A stretch of DNA of 64,000 bases from contig NZ_VUNZ01000006.1 of NCBI RefSeq assembly GCF_008386505.1, positions 62,001 through 126,000 of the forward strand, written 5' to 3'. Below, in pieces: positions 16,261 through 25,269 of the stretch. A program made the translations under genes and the position numbers. How positions within the stretch are numbered: the stretch's first letter is position 1; each line of letters begins with the position of its first letter. The notes under the pieces were generated by a model. It had not been told where the DNA came from, searched no databases, and worked only from the letters and a program-made list of their open reading frames with translations. This DNA comes from Chryseobacterium sediminis (lineage in GTDB: Bacteria; Bacteroidota; Bacteroidia; Flavobacteriales; Weeksellaceae).

Positions 16261-17661
16261 ATGGAAAATTTCAGGAAAGAAAGCGATCTATTAGGCGAAC
16301 TGAATGTGCCTTTAGATGCTTATTATGGGGTTCAGACACAAAGAGCTATCAACAATTTTAAAATTTCAGGACAGCTTTTGTCTTCATATCCGGACTTCAT
16401 AAAAGGGTTGGCTTTTGTAAAAAAAGCGGCAGCAAAAACCAATTATGAATTAGGACTTCTGGACGAAAACCTATATTTTAAAATAGCAGAAGCGTGTGAT
16501 GAAATTGTAGAAGGGAAATATCATGACCAGTTTCCGGTAGATATGATTCAGGGTGGGGCTGGAACCTCCATCAACATGAATGCCAATGAAGTGATTGCCA
16601 ATATTGTATTGGAGAAATTAGGAAAAAATAAGGGAGAATATGAATTCTGTTCACCTAATGATCATATCAACCTTTCCCAGTCAACCAATGATGCTTATCC
16701 TACAGCCATCAAAATGGGATTGCTGCAGATGAATATCGGACTGGTAGAAAAACTTGAAAAAATTATTGCTGCATTCCGTGCAAAAGGACAGGAGTTTCAT
16801 GATGTTATCAAAATGGGACGTACACAGCTTCAGGATGCCGTTCCAATGACTTTGGGACAAGAATTTGAAGCCTATGCAGCTACATTAGAAGAAGATATTT
16901 CTAAGCTGAATAACAATGCCAATCTTTTTGTAGAAGTGAACATGGGGGCAACAGCTATCGGTACAGGATTAAACGCTCCGGTGGGTTATGCTACACTTTG
17001 TGCTAAAAACTTAGCTCAGATTACAGGATACCCGATTGTCTCAGCACCAGATTTAGTGGAAGCAACACCAGATACGGGATCTTATGTAATCTATTCTTCA
17101 GCAACAAAGCGTCTTGCTGTGAAATTATCAAAAATCTGCAACGATTTAAGATTACTTTCATCAGGTCCAAGAGCTGGGCTTTTTGAAATCAACCTTCCGC
17201 CAATGCAACCCGGATCTTCTATTATGCCGGGCAAAGTAAATCCGGTAATTCCGGAAGTGGTAAACCAGGTTTGTTTTAAAGTATTCGGGAATGACCTTAC
17301 CGTAACTTTTGCGGCAGAAGCAGGACAGCTACAGCTTAACGTAATGGAACCGGTACTTTCTCATGCGATCATGGAAAATATCAACTTCCTTTGCAATGCT
17401 TTAGATACTCTTCGTGAGAAATGTGTGGTTGGAATTACTGCCAATAAAGAAATTTGCCTGAACATGGTGAAGCACAGCATCGGTATTGTAACAGCTTTGA
17501 ACCCTTATATCGGATACAAGCAGTCTACACAAATTGCCAAAGAAGCATTGGAAACCGGAAAAAGTGTTTACAACCTTGTTCTTGAAAAGGGAATTCTTTC
17601 TCAGGAGAAACTGGACGAAATTCTTGATCCGAAAAATATGCTGAAACCGCATAACAAATAA
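16261..17661 (+). CDS. aspA: Aspartate ammonia-lyase
   Basis: The 466-residue product spans the full fumarase/aspartase superfamily. It has the early REPSDLLGE-like segment (KESDLLGELNVPLDAYYG) and the middle motif SQSTNDAYPTA. The substrate loop signature GSSIMPGKVNP (318-328) carries the catalytic Ser. Length and N-terminus suit aspartase better than fumarase C. It converts L-aspartate to fumarate and ammonia reversibly in the cytoplasm, feeding the TCA cycle from amino acids. It is probably a single-gene unit after the terminator at 16221. Confidence 0.93.
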   Translation: MENFRKESDLLGELNVPLDAYYGVQTQRAINNFKISGQLLSSYPDFIKGLAFVKKAAAKTNYELGLLDENLYFKIAEACDEIVEGKYHDQFPVDMIQGGAGTSINMNANEVIANIVLEKLGKNKGEYEFCSPNDHINLSQSTNDAYPTAIKMGLLQMNIGLVEKLEKIIAAFRAKGQEFHDVIKMGRTQLQDAVPMTLGQEFEAYAATLEEDISKLNNNANLFVEVNMGATAIGTGLNAPVGYATLCAKNLAQITGYPIVSAPDLVEATPDTGSYVIYSSATKRLAVKLSKICNDLRLLSSGPRAGLFEINLPPMQPGSSIMPGKVNPVIPEVVNQVCFKVFGNDLTVTFAAEAGQLQLNVMEPVLSHAIMENINFLCNALDTLREKCVVGITANKEICLNMVKHSIGIVTALNPYIGYKQSTQIAKEALETGKSVYNLVLEKGILSQEKLDEILDPKNMLKPHNK

Positions 17662-17672
17662 ATTCTATAAAC

Positions 17673-17730
17673 GATGAATGATCAATGACAATTGATATCT
17701 TAAAAAGTCTCTTATCATTGATCATTCATC
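17673..17730. repeat. Intergenic inverted repeat
   Basis: GATGAATGATCAATGA (17673-17688) is matched perfectly by its reverse complement at 17715-17730, with a 26-base loop. It lies between aspA and a glycosyltransferase gene. Similar ATGATGAAT-type inverted spacers occur near 52706 and 55097. Confidence 0.8.
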
Positions 17731-17749
17731 ATTAATCACCATAATTTCC

Positions 17750-18604
17750 GTGAGGTTTTTAATTATAATTCCTGCCCATAACGAAGAAGACAATCTTTCC
17801 TTTACGTTTGACTCTTTACAGCAACAAAGCAGCAAAGATTTTAAAGTAGTGGTAGTGAATGACGGTTCTGTAGATAGAACCCCTGAAATCATCAGGAAAT
17901 ATACAAAGACTGATTCCCGTTTTGAAACAATCAATCTTCAGAAATCTGGACATCAGCCCGGATCTAAGGTTGTTCATGCTTTTAAAAATGGGCTCAGGAC
18001 TCAATCTATGGATGAATTTGATATCATCTGTAAGTTTGATGCCGATATCATCCTTCCGGAAAACTATCTGGCAGTTGTAGAAACAGCTTTTGCAAACAAT
18101 CCGGAATACGGACTTGTAGGCGGACTTTTATACATAGAAAAAGACGGAAACTGGATCTATGAAGGAAACTCTAATAAACACCACGTAAGAGGCCCTATGA
18201 AGGCTTACCGTAAAGAATGTTTTATGCAGATTGGTGGTTTAAGAGAAACATTGGGCTGGGATAATATAGATTCCATACTATTGGAAAATCTGGGATGGAA
18301 GGAAGTAGTTCTTCCGGAACTCCATGTAAAGTTGATTAAAGTAAAAGGTGCTGACTATACAATACGGCCGGCAGATTATTATGGCAGATACTTTTATTTC
18401 TTAGGTCTGAATAGATTTCTGGCTTATATTGCCTCCTCAAAAGAAGCGATGAAAAGTAAGTCTCCATCATTTTTCTTTGATATTATCAATTCCTATGAAA
18501 ACTGTAGATCAAAAAAAATGGAGCTTAAAATTACAAAAGAAGAGCAAAAAGCTGTTAATGATCAGCGTTGGAGAATGCTGAAGAAGAAATGGTTGAAGAT
18601 GTAA
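17750..18604 (+). CDS. Glycosyltransferase family 2
   Basis: The 284-residue product starts with GTG, directly followed by the GT-A fold start FLIIIPAHNEE. Further motifs are VVNDGSVDRTPEI and the metal-binding DAD (97-99, in CKFDADIIL), then a GGLRETLGWD acceptor-side loop. It should transfer a sugar from a nucleotide-sugar donor during surface polysaccharide or glycolipid synthesis. There is no membrane segment. The next gene is also a glycosyltransferase-like protein. No closer ATG fits the N-terminal strand, so GTG is accepted. Confidence 0.88.
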   Translation: MRFLIIIPAHNEEDNLSFTFDSLQQQSSKDFKVVVVNDGSVDRTPEIIRKYTKTDSRFETINLQKSGHQPGSKVVHAFKNGLRTQSMDEFDIICKFDADIILPENYLAVVETAFANNPEYGLVGGLLYIEKDGNWIYEGNSNKHHVRGPMKAYRKECFMQIGGLRETLGWDNIDSILLENLGWKEVVLPELHVKLIKVKGADYTIRPADYYGRYFYFLGLNRFLAYIASSKEAMKSKSPSFFFDIINSYENCRSKKMELKITKEEQKAVNDQRWRMLKKKWLKM

Positions 18605-18647
18605 AAGACTTCATCTATAATTATTGGCAAATTTAATAGGGATGGGC

Positions 18648-18675
18648 CATTGTCCTGAGCGTAGACGAAGGGGTC
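18648..18675. repeat. Dispersed intergenic repeat (CTGAGCGTAGACGAAGG type)
   Basis: The segment contains TGTCCTGAGCGTAGACGAAG, a GC-richer block in AT-rich spacer DNA. Similar CTGAGC-GTCGAAGG blocks are widespread intergenic repeats in many bacteria. Only one copy is seen in this window. Confidence 0.4.
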
Positions 18676-18705
18676 CGTTTAATTAATAAAAAATAAAAAT
18701 TCATT

Positions 18706-18723
18706 GGCTTTAGCCAAAACTTA
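18706..18723. repeat. Short dispersed repeat, copy 1
   Basis: GGCTTTAGCCAAAACTTA matches 17 of 18 bases at 44850-44867. The core GGCTnnAGCC is palindromic. Confidence 0.55.
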
Positions 18724-18738
18724 ACTTTCCGTTAATCC

Positions 18739-19785
18739 GTGAAAAAAATAGCTTACATAGAAATAGACACCCACGCAGAGATTGCACAGGCTTTCATGGA
18801 TATCATGGAAGGGTCTCAGAATTTTGCTGTAGACTATTATTTTTCAAAAAGAATTAAAGATCAGATCAATGACAACAATGAGGCTGTGTTCTTGTCAGAC
18901 AGCTCTATGATCCTGGATCAGTTAAAAGGAAAAGGATATGATTTGGTTGTCATAGGGACGGTACATCGTTATTTTAATACATTTTTAGCAATAACAAAAA
19001 AGTACAATACGGCAATCATTACCCATAATCTGAACTTTACAAAAGCTTCAAGACTGAACCTGATAAAAAGTGTTTTCAAAGGAGATATTATTTTCAGACT
19101 GAAATTGTGGCTTAAAGAAGGACTGTTTTATAATACTAAAGTTTACCAGACTTCGCAATCGCTTTTAGTACTTGATGAGGCTTTAATTTCAGATAGACAT
19201 CAGTTTTTACCCTTATTTTATACAAGAGATTTTGTTAAAATTAAAAATGATAATCTGACTGTGGTTATTCCGGGAGGAGTTTCTCAGAAGAGAAGAGATT
19301 ATGCTTATATTTTTAAAACAATTCAGGATCTGAAGTCAGATAAACGTTGTGAGTTTGTGTTCCTTGGAAAAGCAAAGGATCATGAATTAAAACAGCTTGA
19401 ACAACTGTCTCAAAAACTACCTGAAAATATCACTATTACTTATTTCTCTGAAAGAGTTTCTTCTGAAGATTTTGAAAAATGGATGCAGAAAGCAGATGTT
19501 CTGTGGTGTCCTATTCAGCAGGAAACAGAGTTTTTCAGCATGAAAGAAACCTATGGAATGACTAAAATGACTGGAAACCTCGGTGATGCTGTAGCTTACG
19601 GAAAATTGGCTGTTTTCCCTGGGAATTATCCTTCAAAACTTGAATTCATCATTCCGGAAAAAGAAAATATTCTTGATCAGTTAAAGGCTTTATCAGAAAC
19701 TCCATTTGACTTTTATAAAACTTACAGTAAAGAAGTAGTGCAGAAGAAACTGGAACTGTTCCTCAACAGTCTGATTATAAATTAA
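18739..19785 (+). CDS. Glycosyltransferase-like protein (GT-B type, family unclear)
   Basis: The 348-residue product starts with GTG. An N-terminal Rossmann-like part (KKIAYIEIDTHAEIA) is followed by a C-terminal half like GT-B enzymes: VVIPGGVSQKRRDY, then CEFVFLGKAKD, then VLWCPIQQETEF and GDAVAYGKLAVFPGNYP. The loss of a clear Glu-x7-Glu motif makes family 1 membership uncertain. Its position after a family 2 glycosyltransferase suggests joint work on a surface glycan. It is convergent with the flippase gene. Confidence 0.7.
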   Translation: MKKIAYIEIDTHAEIAQAFMDIMEGSQNFAVDYYFSKRIKDQINDNNEAVFLSDSSMILDQLKGKGYDLVVIGTVHRYFNTFLAITKKYNTAIITHNLNFTKASRLNLIKSVFKGDIIFRLKLWLKEGLFYNTKVYQTSQSLLVLDEALISDRHQFLPLFYTRDFVKIKNDNLTVVIPGGVSQKRRDYAYIFKTIQDLKSDKRCEFVFLGKAKDHELKQLEQLSQKLPENITITYFSERVSSEDFEKWMQKADVLWCPIQQETEFFSMKETYGMTKMTGNLGDAVAYGKLAVFPGNYPSKLEFIIPEKENILDQLKALSETPFDFYKTYSKEVVQKKLELFLNSLIIN

Positions 19786-19840
19786 AATACTTCAATTAAA
19801 GTAAATACTTTCGCTTTCTTTCTGTTTTCGATTAAAGAAT

Positions 19841-21340
19841 CTATTTAATCTTAAATACGCTTTTGATAAACTTCATATTCAGGTAGTCTTCAATGGGGAA
19901 TACTTTGGTGAAGTAATTTCCGATATAGATCAATATCAGAACAACGGCGGGCTTATAAACAAGATTGATAAGATTGCTGTTGAAATTGGGAAGAACAATA
20001 GCCACGGTAATAGCCAGTGTACAGATAATGGAAACAAAAATCATTTCAATACTCAAAGGTGAAACTTTAAATACGATATAATTGAAAATGATTTTCACCA
20101 CATTGTAAATAGTAAGAGAAATAGCCGTAGATAAAGCAATTCCGATCAGTTTCAGTTGTGTGTTTTTAATGAAATAATAGTTAAGCCCAATAGTCAGTCC
20201 TGCCAGTAAAAGCATCACCAGAATATTGAATCTGTAATATTTTGAAAGAGAAATAATATTTCCGTTGAATCCTGTTGCCAGATCTATCAAAACGGCAGAT
20301 CCCCAGATCCATACTACAGGTTCATATTCTCTAAGCATTGTTCCATTCTTGGGCATAAATTGGGTCAGATACGGAAATCCAACCATGATGCAGGAGAATA
20401 AAACAGCGCCAAGGAAATATAACGTTAAAGATGTTTTCTTGTGAAATCTGTCCAGCTCTTCCATGTCTCCGTCTGCCAGAGTCTTGTTGATGATAGGAGC
20501 AGAAATATTAAATAATCCAAGCTGTGGAATTGAGATTAATGAGATCAGGGCATACAAAACAGAATAGATTCCTACTTCTTCCATCCCCATAAATTCCCCA
20601 ATCATAAAGCTGTTGATGGCTAGATAATTTCCAAAAGTTCCCAGAAACCCGAAGAAACTATAATTGAAGAATTCTTTCCAGAAATTATTTTTCTTAAAAT
20701 AATCCGTATTAAAATCTAATTTGATTTTCTCCAGTTTGTTGGTGTAATAGATATATCCCAACAACATTAAAAAGAATATTCCAAAAAAGAATGCAAAAGC
20801 AACTTTCTGCGATGCTGACGCAGTGATATTCTGTGATAAAGCAAAGAAAAAGAGGCAGAAAGCTCCCAGGTTTGCTATTTTCGGAAACAGATTGTCGAAA
20901 ATATTAGAAACCACAATTCTTTTATAATTGGAAGTGTATTTATTGAAAATAGCACAAAACGAAAGAATTAAAATCAGCGGAAGAATCATCTCTTTCATCT
21001 TCCATGCTTCCGAGTGCCTGAATTTTGGATAAAAATAGGGAAGTATAAAAAATACAACTGTGAAAATAAGAAAGTTGATAAAAACAGCGAGCAACGACAA
21101 TGACAGCATGTTTTGTTTTTTACCGTCTTTTTCTACCCTGTGAAAAAATTTCACGTTTGAATAGGAAATTCCCAGGACTACAAAAGGAACCAGCATTTCT
21201 GCAGTGGGAAGGATGTAGCGCAGCTTTCCGTAAAATTCAAAATCATTCGGAAATATGAATATTGCGGAAACTGTGCCCAGCAAAAACCCAATATAACCGA
21301 TAATGGAATATTTGAAGCCTTGTCTCGCTACTACACTCAT
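19841..21340 (-). CDS. Polysaccharide flippase-like membrane protein (Wzx/MATE fold)
   Basis: The 499-residue product has about twelve to fourteen hydrophobic helices spread over the whole length. This layout is typical of lipid-linked oligosaccharide flippases of the MOP superfamily. The N-terminus (RQGFKYSIIGYIGFLLGTVSAIFIFP) matches flavobacterial lipopolysaccharide biosynthesis proteins. It should move undecaprenyl-linked sugars across the inner membrane. The FkbM methyltransferase gene lies 9 bases upstream on the same strand, so they form an operon. Confidence 0.87.
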   Translation of the reverse strand: MSVVARQGFKYSIIGYIGFLLGTVSAIFIFPNDFEFYGKLRYILPTAEMLVPFVVLGISYSNVKFFHRVEKDGKKQNMLSLSLLAVFINFLIFTVVFFILPYFYPKFRHSEAWKMKEMILPLILILSFCAIFNKYTSNYKRIVVSNIFDNLFPKIANLGAFCLFFFALSQNITASASQKVAFAFFFGIFFLMLLGYIYYTNKLEKIKLDFNTDYFKKNNFWKEFFNYSFFGFLGTFGNYLAINSFMIGEFMGMEEVGIYSVLYALISLISIPQLGLFNISAPIINKTLADGDMEELDRFHKKTSLTLYFLGAVLFSCIMVGFPYLTQFMPKNGTMLREYEPVVWIWGSAVLIDLATGFNGNIISLSKYYRFNILVMLLLAGLTIGLNYYFIKNTQLKLIGIALSTAISLTIYNVVKIIFNYIVFKVSPLSIEMIFVSIICTLAITVAIVLPNFNSNLINLVYKPAVVLILIYIGNYFTKVFPIEDYLNMKFIKSVFKIK

Positions 21341-21349
21341 AAAGTCGTT

Positions 21350-22144
21350 TTAAATGTTTTTAGGTATAAAAATAATATTGTTGATGTACTGAGTTTTATT
21401 TTTTTCGTCGTTTGTATTTTGTGTTATGATATCCTCTGTAAGATTTTCCAGGGTAAAACTGTTTCTGTTCAGATATTTCGCTTTATATCCCCAGCTCATT
21501 ACTTCAGAAATTTCATTCCATATAGGGGTCTGGTGGTGTCTTTGTTCCATCTCAACCATTAATGTCGGCATGAACTGTCTGATGGTTTCTCTTGCTCCGG
21601 AAAGGGTTTTTATTTCGTTTCCTTCAACGTCTATTTTGATAAAATCAAGCCTTTTAAAATGTTCCAATGCAGCCCATTCATCCAGTTTGATCACTTTTAC
21701 TTTTTCCGTATAACTTTTTTCTTCCCCTTTTTCCTTGTAAGATGTGTTTAAAGTACCACGGGAAGCAATTGTTTTTCCGTTAATAATTGGTACTTTGAAC
21801 TCGGCCATTATGTTTTCGTCAGAAAGGGCCAGAGGAAAGACATGCATGGCCGGAAACAGCCTTTTTAATCGTCGGTAAAGCTTTTTATTAGGTTCAAAAC
21901 CATAAATGTTATCATGGTTCAATGTGTTTTCCAATTGGTATAGAAAAGTTCCTACATTCGCACCAATGTCCAATATGACAGCATTTTTAGGAAGGTATTC
22001 TTTGATCCATACCAGTTCCGGTTCTACATTGCGTTCCGAAAAATTATTTTTATTAAGATTATTTAACGTTTTAAAATATCTTTTTTTGTAGAAATTCGGA
22101 GTTATATATTGTAGTTTTTCTGCGATTTTTTGGTATAAAGACAT
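21350..22144 (-). CDS. FkbM family methyltransferase
   Basis: A start at 22144 gives 264 residues. The longer open frame begins at 22168, but a TATCTTTG promoter box lies at 22166-22173 on that spot. The SAM-binding motif VILDIGANVGTFLYQLE is followed by GFEPNKKLYRRL and FIKIDVEGNEIKTLSGA. These are hallmarks of FkbM-type SAM-dependent methyltransferases. It probably O-methylates a sugar of the glycan moved by the flippase encoded 9 bases downstream. Confidence 0.9.
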   Translation of the reverse strand: MSLYQKIAEKLQYITPNFYKKRYFKTLNNLNKNNFSERNVEPELVWIKEYLPKNAVILDIGANVGTFLYQLENTLNHDNIYGFEPNKKLYRRLKRLFPAMHVFPLALSDENIMAEFKVPIINGKTIASRGTLNTSYKEKGEEKSYTEKVKVIKLDEWAALEHFKRLDFIKIDVEGNEIKTLSGARETIRQFMPTLMVEMEQRHHQTPIWNEISEVMSWGYKAKYLNRNSFTLENLTEDIITQNTNDEKNKTQYINNIIFIPKNI

Positions 22145-22165
22145 CGTAAGCTTTTTGACGAACAG

Positions 22166-22173
22166 CAAAGATA
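22166..22173 (-). promoter_or_regulatory. -7 promoter box of the FkbM/flippase operon
   Basis: On the minus strand the sequence is TATCTTTG, 21 bases before the ATG at 22144. It rules out the ATG at 22168. No clear TTTG partner upstream was found. Confidence 0.5.
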
Positions 22174-22390
22174 AGCAAAAATGTAAAACTTTTCTTAAAA
22201 AATGTTAAATATAATAAGTTGATTTTCAGTAATTATCTTTTGTTTCTGCTTTTATAACCAGTTGTTTTTTAATGAATTTTAAATTTTTCACAGAGACATC
22301 CCTATCCCTTAACCTTTATAAATTCTAAAAAGTTCGGATAGAAAGTGTATTATCAATTATCTGTGAAAAAGATTAGTATTTCAGAATAAA

Positions 22391-23056
22391 TTAAAGAAAA
22401 GGAGTGTTCAGGAAATCATTGAACGGTTTCATCAGTTTGAAAATTTTATTCATATTTTTCACTGCATTTTTATCCAGTACTTCCTCATCTTTTAATGAAT
22501 ATACTACAATGAAATTTTTAAGTTTCAGATATTCTCCCATAGGATCCTCTTTCTCGAAACCTTGAGGAATTTTTTTTAGTTTGTCGTCCTGGTCAAGTTC
22601 CGGGAAGTGCTTTTTAAAATCTTTATTATTGAGGATTTTAAGGAAATCATCACCATACAACGATATTTCTTTACGTACTTCTTTCAGAACTGAAGATTCA
22701 GGCATATAAATACCTCCGGCTAAAAAGGATTTTCCGGGTTCCATGTGAAGATAGTAGCCTCCTTTCTGGTTGCCTTTTCCCATTCCCAGAGAAGCTCCGA
22801 AATTCGTTTTATAAGGTGATTTGTCTTTTGAAAACCTTGTGTCTCTGTAAATTCTGAACAAGGCTTTTTTACTGTCGATCTTAGCAAGTTCTTCATCAAA
22901 ACCAGACATCTCTTTAATTAGTTCATCAAGAAATGAAACAACATTTTGCTGAGATTCTGTGTACAGATTTTTATTTTCATTAAACCATTCACGGTTATTG
23001 TTTTTATTTAATTTGTTTAAAAAATCAAATGTTTTGGAAGAAATGCTTGCAGACAT
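22391..23056 (-). CDS. DUF2461 domain protein
   Basis: The 221-residue product matches the DUF2461 (TIGR02453) family throughout. It has FDFLNKLNKNNNREWFNENK near the start, FRIYRDTRFSKDKSPYKT in the middle and GGYYLHMEPGKSFLAGGIY. It has no signal peptide or membrane segment. The biochemical role is unknown. Neighbours give no clue; the efflux operon on the same strand begins with its own upstream genes. Confidence 0.9.
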   Translation of the reverse strand: MSASISSKTFDFLNKLNKNNNREWFNENKNLYTESQQNVVSFLDELIKEMSGFDEELAKIDSKKALFRIYRDTRFSKDKSPYKTNFGASLGMGKGNQKGGYYLHMEPGKSFLAGGIYMPESSVLKEVRKEISLYGDDFLKILNNKDFKKHFPELDQDDKLKKIPQGFEKEDPMGEYLKLKNFIVVYSLKDEEVLDKNAVKNMNKIFKLMKPFNDFLNTPFL

Positions 23057-23160
23057 ATTGTGTTAGGTGTTTTTTAGTTGTTAAGTGAGATTTATAAAGG
23101 CTTCTCAACCCCGAATCCCGAAACTTCGCAACCCGTTCTCACAACTCAAATGTACAAAAA

Positions 23161-24390
23161 CTATTCATATCTCAATGCTTCAATGGGATCAAGTTTTGAA
23201 GCTTTCAGGGCAGGATAATACCCAAAAAATACTCCGGTCACAGCACACACAATAAAAGATACAATAATGGAAGATTCCGTAATAAAAGTAGGCCATGAGA
23301 GGAAAAAAGTAACCAGTTCCGAAGACAGAATGCCTAAAAGTACCCCAAGAATTCCACCGGTGATACTGATTAACACAGCTTCAATCAAAAACTGGTACAG
23401 AATATCCTTTCCTCTTGCACCGATAGACATTCTCAACCCGATTTCTTTGGTGCGTTCCGTCACAGATACATACATGATATTCATGATGCCAATTCCTCCT
23501 ACAATAAGAGAAATGCCGGCAATGGCTGATAAAAGTACGGTTAAAAGCTGGCTGGTAGAACTCATGGTAGAAATAAGCTCAGCCTGAGTTCTCACACTGA
23601 AGTCATCATTGCTTCCATCAGCAGGCAGTTTATGCTGTTTTCTTAAAATCTCCGATACCTGATCCGTAGCTTGTTGTGAAGTATTCTCATTTGAAGAGGC
23701 GGCGTAAATCGTCTGAACATAAGTGATTCCCAAAAATCTTCTCTGAACAGTATTGAACGGTGCAATAATGACATCATCCTGATCCTGTCCGAAAGCATTA
23801 GAACCTTTGGGAGCAAGAATTCCGATAACTTTCATGGGAACTTTATTGAATCTGATAACAGCTCCTACAGGATCTTCACCGTTGGGAAATAAACTGTTAT
23901 AAACCGTCTGGCCTAAAAGACAGACCTTATTAGAAGATGTGACGTCTTTTCTGGTAAAAAGATTGCCACTTGCAATGCTCCAGTCTCTGATATTAAAATA
24001 TTCTTCATTTACGCCCTGCAGCTGGGTAGGCCAGTTGTTAGGGCCGTTGATAGACTGTCCGTTGGTCTGTACAGCAGGAGAAACATAAGAAACATCAGGA
24101 GCGCCCTTTGAAATTGCATCTGCATCCTGAGGTCTCAGAGTCTGTAACCCCGAAGCTCCTATTCTAGCTCCTCCGGAAACATTCACATTGCTGGACGGTC
24201 TTATGGTAATCATATTGGATCCCATTGAAGAAAGCTGATCGCTGATACTTTTTTTTGAACCTTCTCCAATGGCGGTCATTGCAATTACCGAAGCCACACC
24301 GATAATGATACCAAGCATGGTTAAAAATGCACGAAGTTTATTCCGTAAAAGGGCTTTCCAGGCTATCCTGAAGAGGTTAGAGACGTTCAT
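23161..24390 (-). CDS. MacB-like ABC transporter permease
   Basis: The 409-residue product has an N-terminal membrane helix after ALLRNKLRAFLTMLGIIIG, a large periplasmic MacB_PCD region and three C-terminal helices of the FtsX type (starting near TVLLSAIAGISLIVGG, with ERTKEIGLRMSIGARG between). It is the membrane part of a tripartite pump with the ATPase encoded 23 bases upstream, the adaptor and the TolC-like channel. Such pumps move macrolides, peptides or lipids from the periplasm outward. The ATPase and permease are separate here, unlike E. coli MacB. It is last in the operon. Confidence 0.92.
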   Translation of the reverse strand: MNVSNLFRIAWKALLRNKLRAFLTMLGIIIGVASVIAMTAIGEGSKKSISDQLSSMGSNMITIRPSSNVNVSGGARIGASGLQTLRPQDADAISKGAPDVSYVSPAVQTNGQSINGPNNWPTQLQGVNEEYFNIRDWSIASGNLFTRKDVTSSNKVCLLGQTVYNSLFPNGEDPVGAVIRFNKVPMKVIGILAPKGSNAFGQDQDDVIIAPFNTVQRRFLGITYVQTIYAASSNENTSQQATDQVSEILRKQHKLPADGSNDDFSVRTQAELISTMSSTSQLLTVLLSAIAGISLIVGGIGIMNIMYVSVTERTKEIGLRMSIGARGKDILYQFLIEAVLISITGGILGVLLGILSSELVTFFLSWPTFITESSIIVSFIVCAVTGVFFGYYPALKASKLDPIEALRYE

Positions 24391-24413
24391 TGCAATGAGT
24401 TTTTAGTTTAAAA

Positions 24414-25163
24414 CTATTTATAATCATCATTTACCGGAAGATTTTCAAGGGCTTCTCTGGCAGATTTGATATTATCGTTCTTTACATCTTTAATTACTTT
24501 TCCATCCCGTAGGGTTACCGTTCTGCTGCTGAAAGTGGCAATATCAGGCTCATGAGTTACAAAAACGATGGTTCGTCCCTGATGGTGAAGATCCTGCATG
24601 AGGGCCATAATTTCATAAGACGTTCTGGTGTCTAGGTTTCCGGTGGCTTCATCTGCAAGAATCATTACAGGTTCGTTCACTAAAGCTCTGGCAATGGCAA
24701 CTCTTTGCTGCTGCCCTCCGGACATCTGATTGGGAAGATGATCAATCCTGCTTTCAAGTTTTACCGCAGTTAAAGCTTCTATGGCTCTTTTGTGGCGTTC
24801 TTCTGTAGATATTTTTGAGTTATAAAGAAGTGGAAGTTCTACATTTTCCTTTGCGGTGGTTCTTGGAAGAAGGTTATAAGACTGAAACACAAAACCGATT
24901 TTTTGATTTCTGAGAACCGCCAGTTCGTCACGGTCAAGATTTTTAATATTAACACCATCCAGAATATAATCTCCGCCTGATGGTTTATCAAGGCAGCCTA
25001 TGATATTAAGCAGAGTTGATTTTCCGGAACCGCTGCTTCCCATAATGGTCACAAATTCACCTTTCTCTACTGTGAATGTGACACCTTTCAGTGCATGAAC
25101 AACTTCTTCGCCCATTCTGAATTCTCTTTTCAGATCCATGATCTCCAGAATTTTTTCTGCCAT
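24414..25163 (-). CDS. ABC transporter ATP-binding protein (MacB/LolD type)
   Basis: The 249-residue product has all ABC ATPase motifs: Walker A GSSGSGKST, Q-loop FQSYNLLPR, signature MSGGQQQRVAIARAL, Walker B VMILADEATGNLD and the switch His in FVTHEPDIA. It powers the permease encoded 23 bases downstream. It follows the adaptor gene after a 106-base spacer that holds a heptamer repeat. Confidence 0.94.
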   Translation of the reverse strand: MAEKILEIMDLKREFRMGEEVVHALKGVTFTVEKGEFVTIMGSSGSGKSTLLNIIGCLDKPSGGDYILDGVNIKNLDRDELAVLRNQKIGFVFQSYNLLPRTTAKENVELPLLYNSKISTEERHKRAIEALTAVKLESRIDHLPNQMSGGQQQRVAIARALVNEPVMILADEATGNLDTRTSYEIMALMQDLHHQGRTIVFVTHEPDIATFSSRTVTLRDGKVIKDVKNDNIKSAREALENLPVNDDYK

Positions 25164-25178
25164 GACTTTTTTTGTTTT

Positions 25179-25230
25179 GCTAGTTGCTAGTTGCTAGTTG
25201 CTAGTTGCTAGTTGCTAGTTGCTAGTTGCT
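25179..25230. repeat. Heptanucleotide tandem repeat (GCTAGTT), about 7.4 copies
   Basis: Seven perfect GCTAGTT units plus GCT fill 52 bases inside the operon, between the adaptor stop (25270) and the ATPase start (25163). Because it ends about 15 bases before the ATPase start, changes in copy number could alter the spacing of the translation start region. Perfect repetition suggests recent expansion. Confidence 0.95.
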
Positions 25231-25269
25231 GATTAATTTATTTAGGTTTGGTCGGCTCAAAAATTTATG

